Below, piece after piece: positions 44,258-53,949 of a DNA stretch of 64,000 bases. Numbering within the stretch: position 1 is the stretch's first letter; every line of letters begins with the position of its first letter. Both the position numbers and the translations under genes were made by a program. The notes below the pieces were generated by a model that worked only from the letters and a program-made list of their open reading frames with translations, searched no databases and was not told the origin of the DNA. The stretch spans positions 930,001-994,000 of the forward strand of contig CAWBWU010000003.1 of the NCBI GenBank assembly GCA_963792655.1, written 5' to 3'. This DNA is from DOZZ01 sp963792655 (lineage in GTDB: Bacteria > Acidobacteriota > Terriglobia > Bryobacterales > Bryobacteraceae).

Positions 44258-46555
44258 GATTTCGCTTTTTTCTTTTTGCGCACCGGCTCTTGCTCCACCA
44301 GTGAGAACTGCAGTTTCTTTTCGGCGGGATCCACGCGGTCCAAAATTACTCTCGCGGCGTCGCCGATGTGAAACTCGCGCCTTGTTTTTTGCCCCACGAT
44401 GGCGCGGACATTTTCCTGGAACATGTAGCGGTCGCCCGGCAGTGAATCAATCGGCACCAGGCCTTCGATATACAGATCGTAAGTTCCACGAAGAGTCCGT
44501 ACTTGGTCACGCTGATGATCAGGCCGGCGAACTCGTCGCCCACGCGGCTCAGCATGAACTTCACCTTCTTCCACTCCACCAGTTCGCGTTCGGCTTCGGC
44601 CGCGCGGCGTTCGTTGTGTGAACACTGCTGAGCGATGTCGCTCAGATCGGCTTCATCGCTTTCATGCGAACCGGCCAGAACGCTGGCGAGCAGACGGTGC
44701 ACCACCAGGTCGGGATAGCGCCGGATCGGCGATGTGAAGTGCGTGTAGAACTTCGCTGCCAGCGCGAAGTGACCTTCGTTGTCGCTGCTATAGCGGGCTT
44801 GCTTCAGCGAGCGCAGCATCAGATAGCTCAGGATGCGCTCTTCTGGTTTGCCTTCGATCTGCGCGACCAGCTTTTGATAATGGCGCGATGTGATCGCAAT
44901 GCCTTCCTGCGGCAGCGAGACTTCACGTTGATTCCTTCCACCATCGCGCCGCTTGTCGGCGTAGCGAAACTTCTTGACGGGTATGGCACCCACGCCAAGC
45001 GAGTAGCCGAAATGCGCCGCCACTTCCTCAAAGTCCATCACGCGCTTGGCGTCCGGCTTCTCATGAATGCGGTACATGCCTGCAGGCAACGCCGTAGCCA
45101 GGCGCTCGGCCACGGCCTCGTTCGCAGCGAGCATGAACTCTTCGATCAGACGATGCGCGATGTTGCGCGGTGCACGCGACACGCCCGTCATCGCGCCCCA
45201 TTCATCGAACTCGATCGACGGCTCAGGGAGGTCGAAGTCGATCGAGCCACGTTTCTGACGTTTGCGATTCAGGATGAGCGCGAGCTCCTGCATCATCTCG
45301 AAGCGCTCAACGAGCGGCGCGTACTCGGCCCGCAGCTCGGCATCTCCTTCGAGCAGATTGTGCACCTTGGTGTACGTCATGCGCGCGGCGCTGCGAATGA
45401 CGCCGCGGCAGAACTCGGCCGAGATCAAACCACCTTGCCGGTCGATTTCAAGCAACGCGGAAAAAACCAGGCGGTCTTCGTGCGGCACCAGTGAACACAC
45501 ATTGGTCGAGAGCTCGAACGGCAACATCGGCACAGCACGATCCGGGAAATAAACGCTGGTGCCCCGCAGTTTCGCTTCGCGATCGATGGCGCTGCCCGGC
45601 TTCACGTAGTAGCTGACGTCGGCAATGTGAACATGCAGCGCGAAGTTGTGATTGGGTAAGCGGTCGACCCACACAGCGTCATCGAAATCGCGCGCGGTTT
45701 CGCCGTCAATGGTGACAATCGGCATGTCGCGAAAGTCGCGCCGCCGCTCGATCTCTTCAGGCGGAATCTCAACCGCAATGCGCTTGGCCTGCTCCAGCAC
45801 TTCGGGTGGGAAATGGTGCGGCAGGTGATGCTTGCGGATCATGATCTCGACATCGATGCCGAAGTCGTCCGGCTTGCCGAGCACTTCAACGATGCGGCCA
45901 ACGGGCCCGGTCTGACGGCGGGTGCCGACGTGATCGGGGTAATCCACGATCTCCGCGTTGACGATCATGCCGTCCATGTCTGCGGGGTTCGCGACACAAC
46001 AGGCGTGGCCCCGATGCGGTCCGTGGGCGTGTGTGCCTCGGGCATCGCATACTCGAGAGGGATTTCGATCCAGTCGCGCAGGCGCTCATCGTGCGGCACA
46101 ACGAACATGCCGCGGCGCGTAATGCGGAACTCGCCGACCACTTCAGGATGCGCGCGCTTGAGGATCTTGACGATCTCTCCATCCGCGCGCCCATCGTTCT
46201 CGATGCGCGAGATGCGTGCAATGCCGCGGTCGCCATGCATCGCGCCCATGGTCGAGTTCTGCGGGATGAAGATGTCGCCGCGCAGACGCTCAAGCGGTTT
46301 GTCAGGGATTAGAAACGCGTAGCCTTCGCGATGCACGCTGATGCGGCCCGCGGTGAATTCACGGCTGCGCGCAGTGGCGGTGTATTGTCCGCTGCGCAGT
46401 TCGAGCACTTCGCCGCGATCGACCAGGCGCTCCAGGTTCTGCTCGAGCTCTTCGCGATTGTCAGGGCGAATGCGCAGCTCTTTCGCAAGCTGCTTCAGAT
46501 TCGCCTTGCCACCCGGCAGCCGCATCATGTACTGCAGTAGCTCGGTGTCACGCAT
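44254..46555 (-). CDS. rnr: Ribonuclease R, two frameshifts
   Basis: About 766 residues in three frames. N-terminal winged helix (TELLQYMMRLPGGKANLKQL) and cold-shock domains lie in the first frame. The RNB catalytic domain is in the second: IDGETARDFDDAVWVDRL supplies the metal-binding Asp residues, FPDRAVPMLPFELSTNVCSL and HFTSPIRRYPDLVVHRLLAS are signature blocks. The S1 domain starts FAGLIISVTKYGLFVEL and finishes in the third frame (DLYIEGLVPIDSL), with a Lys-rich tail. Junctions near 45985 and 44490 each behave as one missing base; restoring a T in CTTAC at the second gives VELYDLYIEG. It degrades structured RNA 3' to 5'. Confidence 0.92.
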
Positions 46556-46629
46556 GCTTCTTATGCTAACGAAGGGCGGCTAAGCTCAGTTCACACGATA
46601 GAAAAGAGGCACTCCCGAGAGCGTGTCTT

Positions 46630-47136
46630 TTACTTCGCTTCAGTCGCGGCTTCGCGTTTTAACGCCTCTTTTAGAAGCTCGACAGTTTTTGCTTCGCTGG
46701 CCCCTTTGCCTGACAACTGGACGTGAACCGCATGTGTGTTCTGAAGCGCCCCGGCGTGCCACCCACCCATCTCGGGGACGACGAATGCCTCGGTGGCGAC
46801 GCCGGGAAGCTTCTTATAACCGGGCGCGCCGGATGGCTTCTCGTGATATCGCGGAGGCACCACTTGCACTAATAAGGACCCTTCAGCGCCTTTCTGAGTC
46901 CACTGGCATCCCGTACCCATCGCGGCATTTTCGAAGTGGTTCACAGGCTGGCCGATGTAGGAGGATGCTTCGGCGTTGCTGAACATCTTGCAAACCTTGT
47001 TGTTCGCCGCGTCGCCCGCGGTGTCGCCCTTCAAAACGCGGGCCAGCTTCTCCGCATCGGGCTTGCCTGCCTGAGCAAGCAAAAAGGTCTGCGCGGTCAT
47101 CAAGAACAGTATGGAAAAAAGTGCCGTTCGCATCAT
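46630..47136 (-). CDS. Secreted small protein, DUF3558-like
   Basis: A 168-residue protein with a signal peptide (1-22, MMRTALFSILFLMTAQTFLLAQ) and GGAGAG ribosome site. Two cysteines in CKMFSNAEASSYIG and TGCQWTQKGAEGSLLV could form a disulfide. The pattern Cys-xx-Met/Leu-xx-x-Ala/Glu...GxxCxW...LxVxV, followed by a GVATEAF and GxW segment and a C-terminal amphipathic helix, is typical of the small DUF3558-like secreted proteins. The match is by eye. Function unknown. Confidence 0.65.
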   Translation of the reverse strand: MMRTALFSILFLMTAQTFLLAQAGKPDAEKLARVLKGDTAGDAANNKVCKMFSNAEASSYIGQPVNHFENAAMGTGCQWTQKGAEGSLLVQVVPPRYHEKPSGAPGYKKLPGVATEAFVVPEMGGWHAGALQNTHAVHVQLSGKGASEAKTVELLKEALKREAATEAK

Positions 47137-47194
47137 GTGGACTCTCCGTCGGAAACCAGTATATGTGTTGCTTACTGCCGTCCGTCGGCCGCGT

Positions 47195-48491
47195 TTATGG
47201 GCGGTTCAGGTACTTTTCGTACAGCCGGTGATGTTTGTTGTCGAGATCGACTGCGCGGCCTTTGATGAACAATTGCTTGACCTGCGTCGGCGTCTCGAGG
47301 GGGTCGCCGTCGGTGATCATCAGGTCCGCCCACTTGCCCTCTTCGATGGAGCCGAGTTGTTTGTCGACGCCCCAAATCTGCGCGGCATTCACGGTGATAG
47401 CTTTCATCGCCTCATCGTGCGGGAGCCCGAACGCAACAGCCGTCGCTGCCTGGTACGGGAGGTTGCGCGAGAACTCGACGCTGTTGCTCGCGAACGCAAA
47501 CTTCACGCCCGCTTTGTAGAGATCGCCTGGCGTGGTGAATGGCAGATCGTAGGGATCGTCTTCAGCCGCGGGCAGTGATAGCGTTGGCCCTAAGATCACG
47601 GGAATCTTTTTCGCCGCGAGTTCAGCCGCTACTTTGTTTGCCTCGGTGGCATCGGTCAGGATGATCTTGATTTTCTGCTTCTCGCCAAACGCGATCGCGT
47701 CCCGGATGGCGCGTTCTCGAGTAGCGGAGATCAACACCGGCATCTCGCCGTTGATCACCGGGAGCATGGCTTCGAAACGAAGGTCCTGCTCGAAACCCGG
47801 CAGGTGCGCGGCTTTTGCTTTTTGATAACGATGAGCACTCTCGAAGAAGTCATTCAGTTCGCGCATCTGCGTCTCGTAGCGTTTGCGCGCTTCATCGAAC
47901 CCCATTCCCGGACCGCCAGGAGGCGCATCATCGAAAAAGCGGCCGTTGACGCGCGTCTGGATTGACGGCATCCTCAGGTGCATTGCCGCGCCGCCCTTCA
48001 CGGTCATGTCGTCGCTGGTCCATCCGTCCAGATGCATGAGCGAAGCCTGCCCACTGATCAGTTCTCCCGCCGGCAGCGCGATGATGCTGGTGATGCCGTT
48101 GGCGCGCGTCACCGGCACATGCTCGCTCGAAGGGTTCACGGCAACCGCTGCACGCAACTGCGGATTGAACTTGCCAATCTCCGAGACATCGCTTGACTCA
48201 CGAACCGCGCCAATCTCGGTGAGCCCGACGGTGGTGCCCGAATCGATCATGCCCGGATACACGTGCAGGCCTTTGCCTTCGATCAATTGCGTACCGGAGG
48301 GCGCTGTCAGATTTTGCCCGACGCCAACAATCTTGCCGTTGCGCACCAGCACCGAGCCGTTCTGAATATCGGGGCCCGCCATGGTGTGAACCGTTGCGCC
48401 GCGGATCATGAAAGCTGTCGGACGGCGTGGGAACAGAGGCGCCCGACGCGACCAGCACGCCAGAGAACATTGCGAACAGTAGACGCTTCAT
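47195..48491 (-). CDS. Secreted amidohydrolase-like protein lacking metal ligands (member 1), one frameshift
   Basis: About 431 residues: signal peptide MKRLLFAMFSGVLVASGA from ATG 48491, then one extra base near 48420, and the amidohydrolase body. The fold signature is clear (NGSVLVRNGKIVGVGQNL, GKGLHVYPGMIDSGT, GSIEEGKWADLMITDGDP). However, the HxH motif that should follow PGMID is DSGTTVG. The positions of the later metal residues read ISATRER and LTDATEA instead of His-containing motifs, and the usual Asp motif is FASNSVEF. It is likely non-catalytic. Last in a three-gene run whose middle member keeps all ligands. Confidence 0.85.
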
Positions 48492-49860
48492 AGTGAGGGC
48501 CTCCGGCGCGGAGCCGCGCCATCACCGGCAGCGGGCGCAGACTTTTTCTGTTCTTCCGCGGCTTTGGTAATCAGAGTCTTCTTCAACGTTTCCTTCTCCG
48601 GACGGCCTGCCAGATCCTTATCGCGATCAAAGTAAACCTGACCATCGATCAACACTTTTTCCACTTTGGCGAAGTTCGAAAGCGGATGCGCATCGTAGAG
48701 CACCAGATCCGCGTCTTTGCCTTTTTCGATCGATCCCACGCGCTTGTCGATCATCAACTGCTTCGCGGGATTGATGGTGACCATGGCCAACGCTTCGGTC
48801 TCGCTCACGCCGCCATACTTGATCGCCTTCGCGGCTTCGGTATTCAGGTGGCGCATCAACTCGGCGTCATCCGAGTTCAACGAAACCAGCACGCCTTTCC
48901 GCGTCATGATGGCCGCGTTGTAAGGAATCGCGTCGTACGCTTCAATCTTGTATGCCCACCAGTCGCTGAACGTCGAAGCACCAGCGCCGTGCTCCGCAAT
49001 CTCTTTCGCAACTTTGTAGCCTTCGAGCACATGCTGCAGCGTGCGCACCTTGAAACCGTAATCGTCTGCAACGTGCAGGATCATCAGAATCTCGTCTTGC
49101 CGGTAGCAATGCACGTGCACCAGGCGCTTGCCTTCGAGCACTTCGACCAGAGGCTCTAATTTCAGATCGCGCGCCGGTGGGATGACCACTTCACCTTTAG
49201 CCTTTTCGGCCTCGTACAACTTCCATGTGGCCTGATATGCCTTCGCGTCGTTGAACGCTTCGCGAATGGTATCTTCCACGCCCATGCGCGTTGCCGGGTA
49301 GCGCAGAGGATTCGCGCCTAGAAGCCCGAGGTTTTGGCCGGGCGACTCGCCGCGGCGCTTCGGGGTTTTCACCGAGCGCGAACTTGATGCCGGGCATCGC
49401 GCCTTCGAAGACAAGACCGGAAGCGGGCTTGCCCCAGCGCGTTTTGATCACCTGGCACTTGCCACCGATGGAGTTTGCACTGCCGTGGAGAATGTTCGCA
49501 GTGGTCACGCCGCCGGCGAGTGCGCGATAGATTGCGATGTCCTCGGGGTTCAGCACATCCTGAATGCCGACCATCGACGATACCGAAACGCTACCTTCAT
49601 TGATTGCTTCCGCGGCGATGTGCGAGTGGCAATCGATAATCCCGGGCATCAGAAACTTGCCCGTGCCATCGATGACCGTTGCACCGGCCGGTACATTTAC
49701 GCGCTGCCCGATCTCGACGATCTTGCCATCGCGCACCAGCACCGAACCTTTTTCGATGGTGCCTTTGGTGACCGTCAGGATCGTTGCGTTCTGAATGACG
49801 ATGGGCGGAGCGGCGGCAAGCGACATTGCCGCAAACAATAAGAACTGCGCAGAACTTCAC
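48488..49860 (-). CDS. Secreted amidohydrolase, imidazolonepropionase-like (member 2, intact metal site), two frameshifts
   Basis: About 456 residues. GTG 49860 starts a signal peptide (MKFCAVL, one extra base near 49845, then LLFAAMSLAAAPP). A second extra base near 49345 joins LGENPEAPRR to GESPGQNLGL. Metal-binding motifs are complete: PGIIDCHSHI (HxH), LVHVHCYRQDEIL, RTLQHVLEGYK and VSLNSDDAEL. The usual VGSIEKGKDADLVL closes the barrel. It hydrolyses a cyclic amide, dipeptide or similar bond; the substrate is not deducible. The start overlaps the previous stop by 4 bases (GTGA), and ATG of member 1 overlaps its stop. Confidence 0.87.
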
Positions 49861-51219
49861 TGATTCTCCTCCGTGGTCTCACGGCGCGGCGCAGGCGCGG
49901 GATCCGCTGCCGGCTCGAAACGATCGCCGTCGACAAACACGTATTTCACTTTGGTCTTCTCGGCGAAGATGTCGCCGTCTGTGATCACCACGTTGGCGAT
50001 CTTGCCTTTGTCCACGCTACCTAAGCGATCCTGCAAGCCAAAGATTTCGGCCGGGCTCAACGTGAGTGCGCGCAGCGCGTCGTCCGCTGTCAGCCCGTGT
50101 TCCATCGCGCGCCGAACGGCTTTCATCGCTTCCTTTGGATTCATCGGACCACCGGAGTACAACGCGAACTTCACGCCCGCACGCGCCAATGCGGCAGGGC
50201 GCGTCGGGAGCTTTGTCGCGCATCTCCAGAATTCGCAGCGCATCCACGTCAGCGGGGTCGGCTGTGCGATCGCGCTCCGGCCAGCGCAGGCTGATCAACA
50301 CCGGCACGTTCGCCTGTTTCAACTCGTCCGTCGCGCGCCACGCCTCGTCGCCGCCGTAAAGAACAGTCTTCTGATGCAGTTCGCGGCTGAACGCCAGCAT
50401 GCGATCGATCTCTACTTTGCGTTGCGCGGGAAGCAGGATGCGCGGACTTTCGAGAACGCCTTCGATCGTGCGGTCATACGCCGGACGCTCGAGGCCTTGC
50501 GGATGGCTGGCGTAAATCTGGCTCGCGACGCGATAGTGATCCGCGTCGAGATACATCTGCCGGATATATGCAATGACGCCCATCAGCGAGCCCGGAAAGC
50601 TTGAGAAGCCAAGCGTCCGCATGGTGATGAACTGCCCGATGGCGGGTGCGACCACCATCTCGCCCGCACGGTCGCCACGGAGATCGATCGCGCTGCCCTG
50701 CCCCGAGAAGATGTTGCCGGTCGGAAAGGTGAACGTAGTGGTGTAGCCGCCGTCGCGCGCGGTTTGCACACTCGGGTCAGTCGGCGAAATCTGATCGGCC
50801 GCCTTGATATAGCTGAGGTTCGATGGCCTGTCTTGCGGACCTCGCGCCGGCGGCGCGGCTATCACGGGACTCGTCACCACGGCCGGCGTGGCGGTGCGGA
50901 CGGTAGTGCGCGGGGCTGGCGCAATGTTCGCTCCCGGCAACGCGACGGTGCTCAGCGCATCGATCAAGCCCGGGTAAACCGTGAGCCCTTTGCCATCAAT
51001 GATCCACGCATCAGCCGGGGTCTTGATGTTTTCTCCCACGGCTTCAATCACGCCATCGCGCAGCACCACCGTGCCGTGTTCAAGCGGCGGCGCGGAGACA
51101 CGCACCACGCGCGCATTTTCAATGGCCCAGACCCGTGGAGCTTCGGCGCGCAACACACCACTCACGGCCAGCAGAGCGCACGTGCTGAACGCCGCGACAC
51201 CTGCGTTTTTCATCTTCAT
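49857..51219 (-). CDS. Secreted amidohydrolase-like protein lacking metal ligands (member 3), one frameshift
   Basis: About 453 residues with a signal peptide (1-25, ending LRAEA) and one extra base near 50210 that joins MRDKAP to TRPAALARAGVKFALYSGG. Fold markers: HGTVVLRDGVIEAVGENI, GKGLTVYPGLIDALSTVALP, GSVDKGKIANVVITDGDI. As in member 1, the HxH position is replaced (DALST), the later metal positions have no His (ISLRWPERD), and the Asp region reads LYSGGPMNPKEA. First gene of the run; purM is divergent from it after 40 bases. Confidence 0.85.
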
Positions 51220-51259
51220 AAGAGTGAACTCGTTATACTAGTACGTTTCTCGACGACCA

Positions 51260-52300
51260 ATGGAAAACGACTCGATTTCATACCGCGACGCAGGCGTCGA
51301 TATTGACGAAGCCGACCGCGCGGTGGGTGATATCCGTAAACTGGCGCGTGCCACATTTACGGACAATGTTCTGACCGATATAGGCTCGTTCGGCGCATGT
51401 TTTCAGATGCCGAAACTGCGCAAGCCGATTTTGATCAGTTCGGTAGACGGCGTGGGCACCAAGTTGAAGGTTGCGTTCATGACCGGCCGCCACGACACCA
51501 TCGGCGAAGACCTGGTCAATCACTGTGTCAACGACATTGCGGTACAGGGCGCGGTACCACTGTTCTTTCTGGATTATCTCGCGGTGGGTGTTCTGGATGC
51601 CAACGTCGCGCGTGAGATCGTGAGCGGCATCGCACGTGGCTGCAAGGCCAACAAATGCGCGCTGATCGGCGGCGAGACCGCGGAAATGCCCGGATTCTAC
51701 GCGGCCGGGGAGTATGACTTGGCAGGCACCGTGGTGGGCTGCTGCGAACAGGAACATGTTATCAACGGCAAAGCCATCGAAGAGGGTGACGTGCTGCTGG
51801 GGCTTCCTTCTTCTGGGCTTCATACAAACGGATACTCATTAGCGCGCAAGTTGCTTTTTGAGGTTGCAGGATTCAAACCGGACACGCCAGTGGATGAGTT
51901 GGCGTCCACAGTCGGCGATGCGTTACTCGCAGTCCACCGAAGTTATTTGCAGCCGATCCAGGAATTGCACCTGGCGCGAATTCTGAAGGGTGCGGCGCAC
52001 ATTACGGGCGGCGGCATCACGGGAAATTTGCCGCGCATTCTGCCCACGAAGCTTGCCGCAGTGGTGAAGACCAACTCCTGGACGATCCCGCCGCTCTTCC
52101 AAATGCTGAAAAAGATCGGCAACGTTCCGGAAGACGATTTCCGCCGCACGTTCAACCTGGGCATCGGCATGATCCTGGTCGTGAGTGAAATGCAGGCATC
52201 ACGCGCGATGCGCATTCTGCAGCGCACCGGAGAAAAGCCTGTGAAGTTGGGCAGCATCGTGACCCGCAAGCGCGGCCTGGCAGCCTTGCAATACGAATGA
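51260..52300 (+). CDS. purM: Phosphoribosylformylglycinamidine cyclo-ligase (AIR synthase)
   Basis: A 346-residue enzyme of normal length for step 5 of purine synthesis. Motifs: GSFGACFQMP, SSVDGVGTKLKVA (ATP binding), VNDIAVQGAVPLFFLDYLA, LIGGETAEMPGFY, GLPSSGLHTNGYSLAR and HITGGGITGNLPRIL. The upstream gap contains TATACT at about 51233-51238, a good -10 element. Its stop overlaps purN (ATGA). Confidence 0.97.
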   Translation: MENDSISYRDAGVDIDEADRAVGDIRKLARATFTDNVLTDIGSFGACFQMPKLRKPILISSVDGVGTKLKVAFMTGRHDTIGEDLVNHCVNDIAVQGAVPLFFLDYLAVGVLDANVAREIVSGIARGCKANKCALIGGETAEMPGFYAAGEYDLAGTVVGCCEQEHVINGKAIEEGDVLLGLPSSGLHTNGYSLARKLLFEVAGFKPDTPVDELASTVGDALLAVHRSYLQPIQELHLARILKGAAHITGGGITGNLPRILPTKLAAVVKTNSWTIPPLFQMLKKIGNVPEDDFRRTFNLGIGMILVVSEMQASRAMRILQRTGEKPVKLGSIVTRKRGLAALQYE

Positions 52301-52902
52301 AGCGCCTGGGCATTTTGCTTTCGGGGCGCGGCTCGAATTTCATTTCAATTGCTGATCGTGTTGTCGCGGGAGCGCTCGATGCGACGATCGCGGTGGTGAT
52401 CTCGAACCGCGCCGATGCACCGGGTCTGGAAGCGGCGCGCAGCCGCGGGCTCGACACGCTGCTGTTGCCTTCGCGCGGTCTCGACCGCCTGGAGTACGAC
52501 CGCATGCTGGTCACTGAGCTGCAGCGTTACGAGATTGACCTGGTGTGCCTGGCAGGCTTCACCCGAATATTGAGCGCCGTGTTTATCCAGGCCTTTCCGC
52601 AGCGCATCTTGAACATCCACCCCTCGCTGCTGCCGGCGTTCCCGGGCCTGGATGCGCAGCAGCAGGCGCTCGAACATGGCGTGAAGTTTTCGGGCTGCAC
52701 GGTTCACTTCGTGGATGAGCAATTAGACACGGGGCCGATTGTGCAGCAAGCCGTGGTGCCCGTGCTCGATGACGACACGCCGGACACTCTATCCGCGCGC
52801 ATTCTCGCGGAAGAGCATCGCATCTTCTCCGAAGCCATCGCGCTGGTGCTCGCGGGCGATTACCGCATTGAGGGCCGCCGTGTTCTGCAGGGGCGGCGCT
52901 AG
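52297..52902 (+). CDS. purN: Phosphoribosylglycinamide formyltransferase
   Basis: A 201-residue folate-dependent GAR transformylase. Motifs: LGILLSGRGSNFISI (phosphate loop), VCLAGFTRILS, the catalytic NIHPSLLPAFPG with Asn and His, and VDEQLDTGPIVQQ with the catalytic Asp. Translationally coupled to purM. Third step of purine synthesis, cytoplasmic. Confidence 0.96.
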   Translation: MKRLGILLSGRGSNFISIADRVVAGALDATIAVVISNRADAPGLEAARSRGLDTLLLPSRGLDRLEYDRMLVTELQRYEIDLVCLAGFTRILSAVFIQAFPQRILNIHPSLLPAFPGLDAQQQALEHGVKFSGCTVHFVDEQLDTGPIVQQAVVPVLDDDTPDTLSARILAEEHRIFSEAIALVLAGDYRIEGRRVLQGRR

Positions 52903-52911
52903 AATACCGGG

Positions 52912-53436
52912 ATGCCATCCGGCGACTTGCGTGTCCTGCTTACCGAACGGCAGATCGCCGAACGTATCGAGCAACTTGGCGTTCAGATCGGCCGCGACTA
53001 TCCTGACGGCGAACTGCAACTGATCTGCATTCTGAAAGGCGCGTGTTTCTTCATGGCCGATCTCGCGCGTGCCATTCCCCGCGATGTCTCGATCGAGTTC
53101 ATGGGAATTTCGAGCTACGGCAAAGGGAAGACATCTTCCGGGCAGGTGCGCGTCACGAAAGATCTGGATAGCTCGATTGAAGGCGCGCACGTATTGATCG
53201 TTGAAGACATCGTCGACAGCGGCGTGACGCTGCAATACCTGACGTCGGTGCTCGAACAGCGCCACCCGCGCTCGCTGCGCATTGCCGCGCTGCTCGATAA
53301 GCCCGAGCGCCGTTTGCGTCCGGTGGAGGTCACGTATGTCGGCTTCGCGATTCCCGATGAGTTTGTGGTTGGTTACGGCCTCGATTACGCCGAGCGTTAT
53401 CGCAACCTGCGCGACGTCTGCGTGCTTTCGGCGTGA
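52912..53436 (+). CDS. hpt: Hypoxanthine phosphoribosyltransferase
   Basis: A 174-residue type I phosphoribosyltransferase. The PRPP-binding loop VLIVEDIVDSGVTLQYL is perfect. The flexible loop region GISSYGKGKTSSGQV and the purine-contact segment KPERRLRPVEVTYVGFAIPDEFVVGYGLDY are typical of HPRT. It salvages hypoxanthine (and perhaps guanine) and lies 9 bases after purN, joining salvage to synthesis. Confidence 0.96.
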   Translation: MPSGDLRVLLTERQIAERIEQLGVQIGRDYPDGELQLICILKGACFFMADLARAIPRDVSIEFMGISSYGKGKTSSGQVRVTKDLDSSIEGAHVLIVEDIVDSGVTLQYLTSVLEQRHPRSLRIAALLDKPERRLRPVEVTYVGFAIPDEFVVGYGLDYAERYRNLRDVCVLSA

Positions 53437-53469
53437 TCGACTACAATAAAGTCGGAGATAAGAAAAGAA

Positions 53470-53943
53470 ATGGGACCGGTCGGAGTGCCGGAGATGGTGT
53501 TCATCTTCGTGCTGGCGCTGTTATTGTTTGGCCCGAAGAAGATGCCGGAGCTCGGCAGGATGGTCGGCAAGGGCCTGCGCGAGTTCCGCCGTGCATCCGA
53601 TGAATTGAAGAGCACCTTCGATCGCGAGATGCGGAACCTGGAACAGGAAGTCTCCCCCGCCAAGCAGGAACTGGCGAGCAGTTTTTATCACGACGAGAGC
53701 TACAACTACGATTACTCGTCCTACAATTCCGACGGCTACGCGTCGGAGCATCAGTACGAAGCTGCTCCCGCACTCTCCGAACCCAGCGCATCCGCACCTC
53801 AGGGCGCTGAATCTTTACCGGCCGACGTACACGCTGCGGAACTTCCGCACGGCGTAGTTGCCAATGAGACGATCTCCGGTTCGGGTGGCCCAACCCATAC
53901 CCCGGAAGTGGTCGCAGTGGAATCGGCTGAGCATCACAGCTAG
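53470..53943 (+). CDS. tatA: Sec-independent translocase subunit TatA/TatB
   Basis: A 157-residue protein. N-terminal membrane helix MVFIFVLALLLFGPKKMPELG contains the FGPKKMPELGR hinge, then an amphipathic helix (GKGLREFRRASDELK). After residue 65 a long cytoplasmic tail of about 90 residues holds YHDESYNYDYSSYNSDGY (73-90), a Tyr-rich segment, then a Pro/Ala/Ser stretch. The tail is longer than in E. coli TatA. The motif YHDESYxYD recurs in the TatC N-terminal extension. It forms the twin-arginine export pore with tatC 7 bases downstream, and several Tat-type substrates are encoded in this window. Confidence 0.9.
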   Translation: MGPVGVPEMVFIFVLALLLFGPKKMPELGRMVGKGLREFRRASDELKSTFDREMRNLEQEVSPAKQELASSFYHDESYNYDYSSYNSDGYASEHQYEAAPALSEPSASAPQGAESLPADVHAAELPHGVVANETISGSGGPTHTPEVVAVESAEHHS

Positions 53944-53949
53944 CCACGA

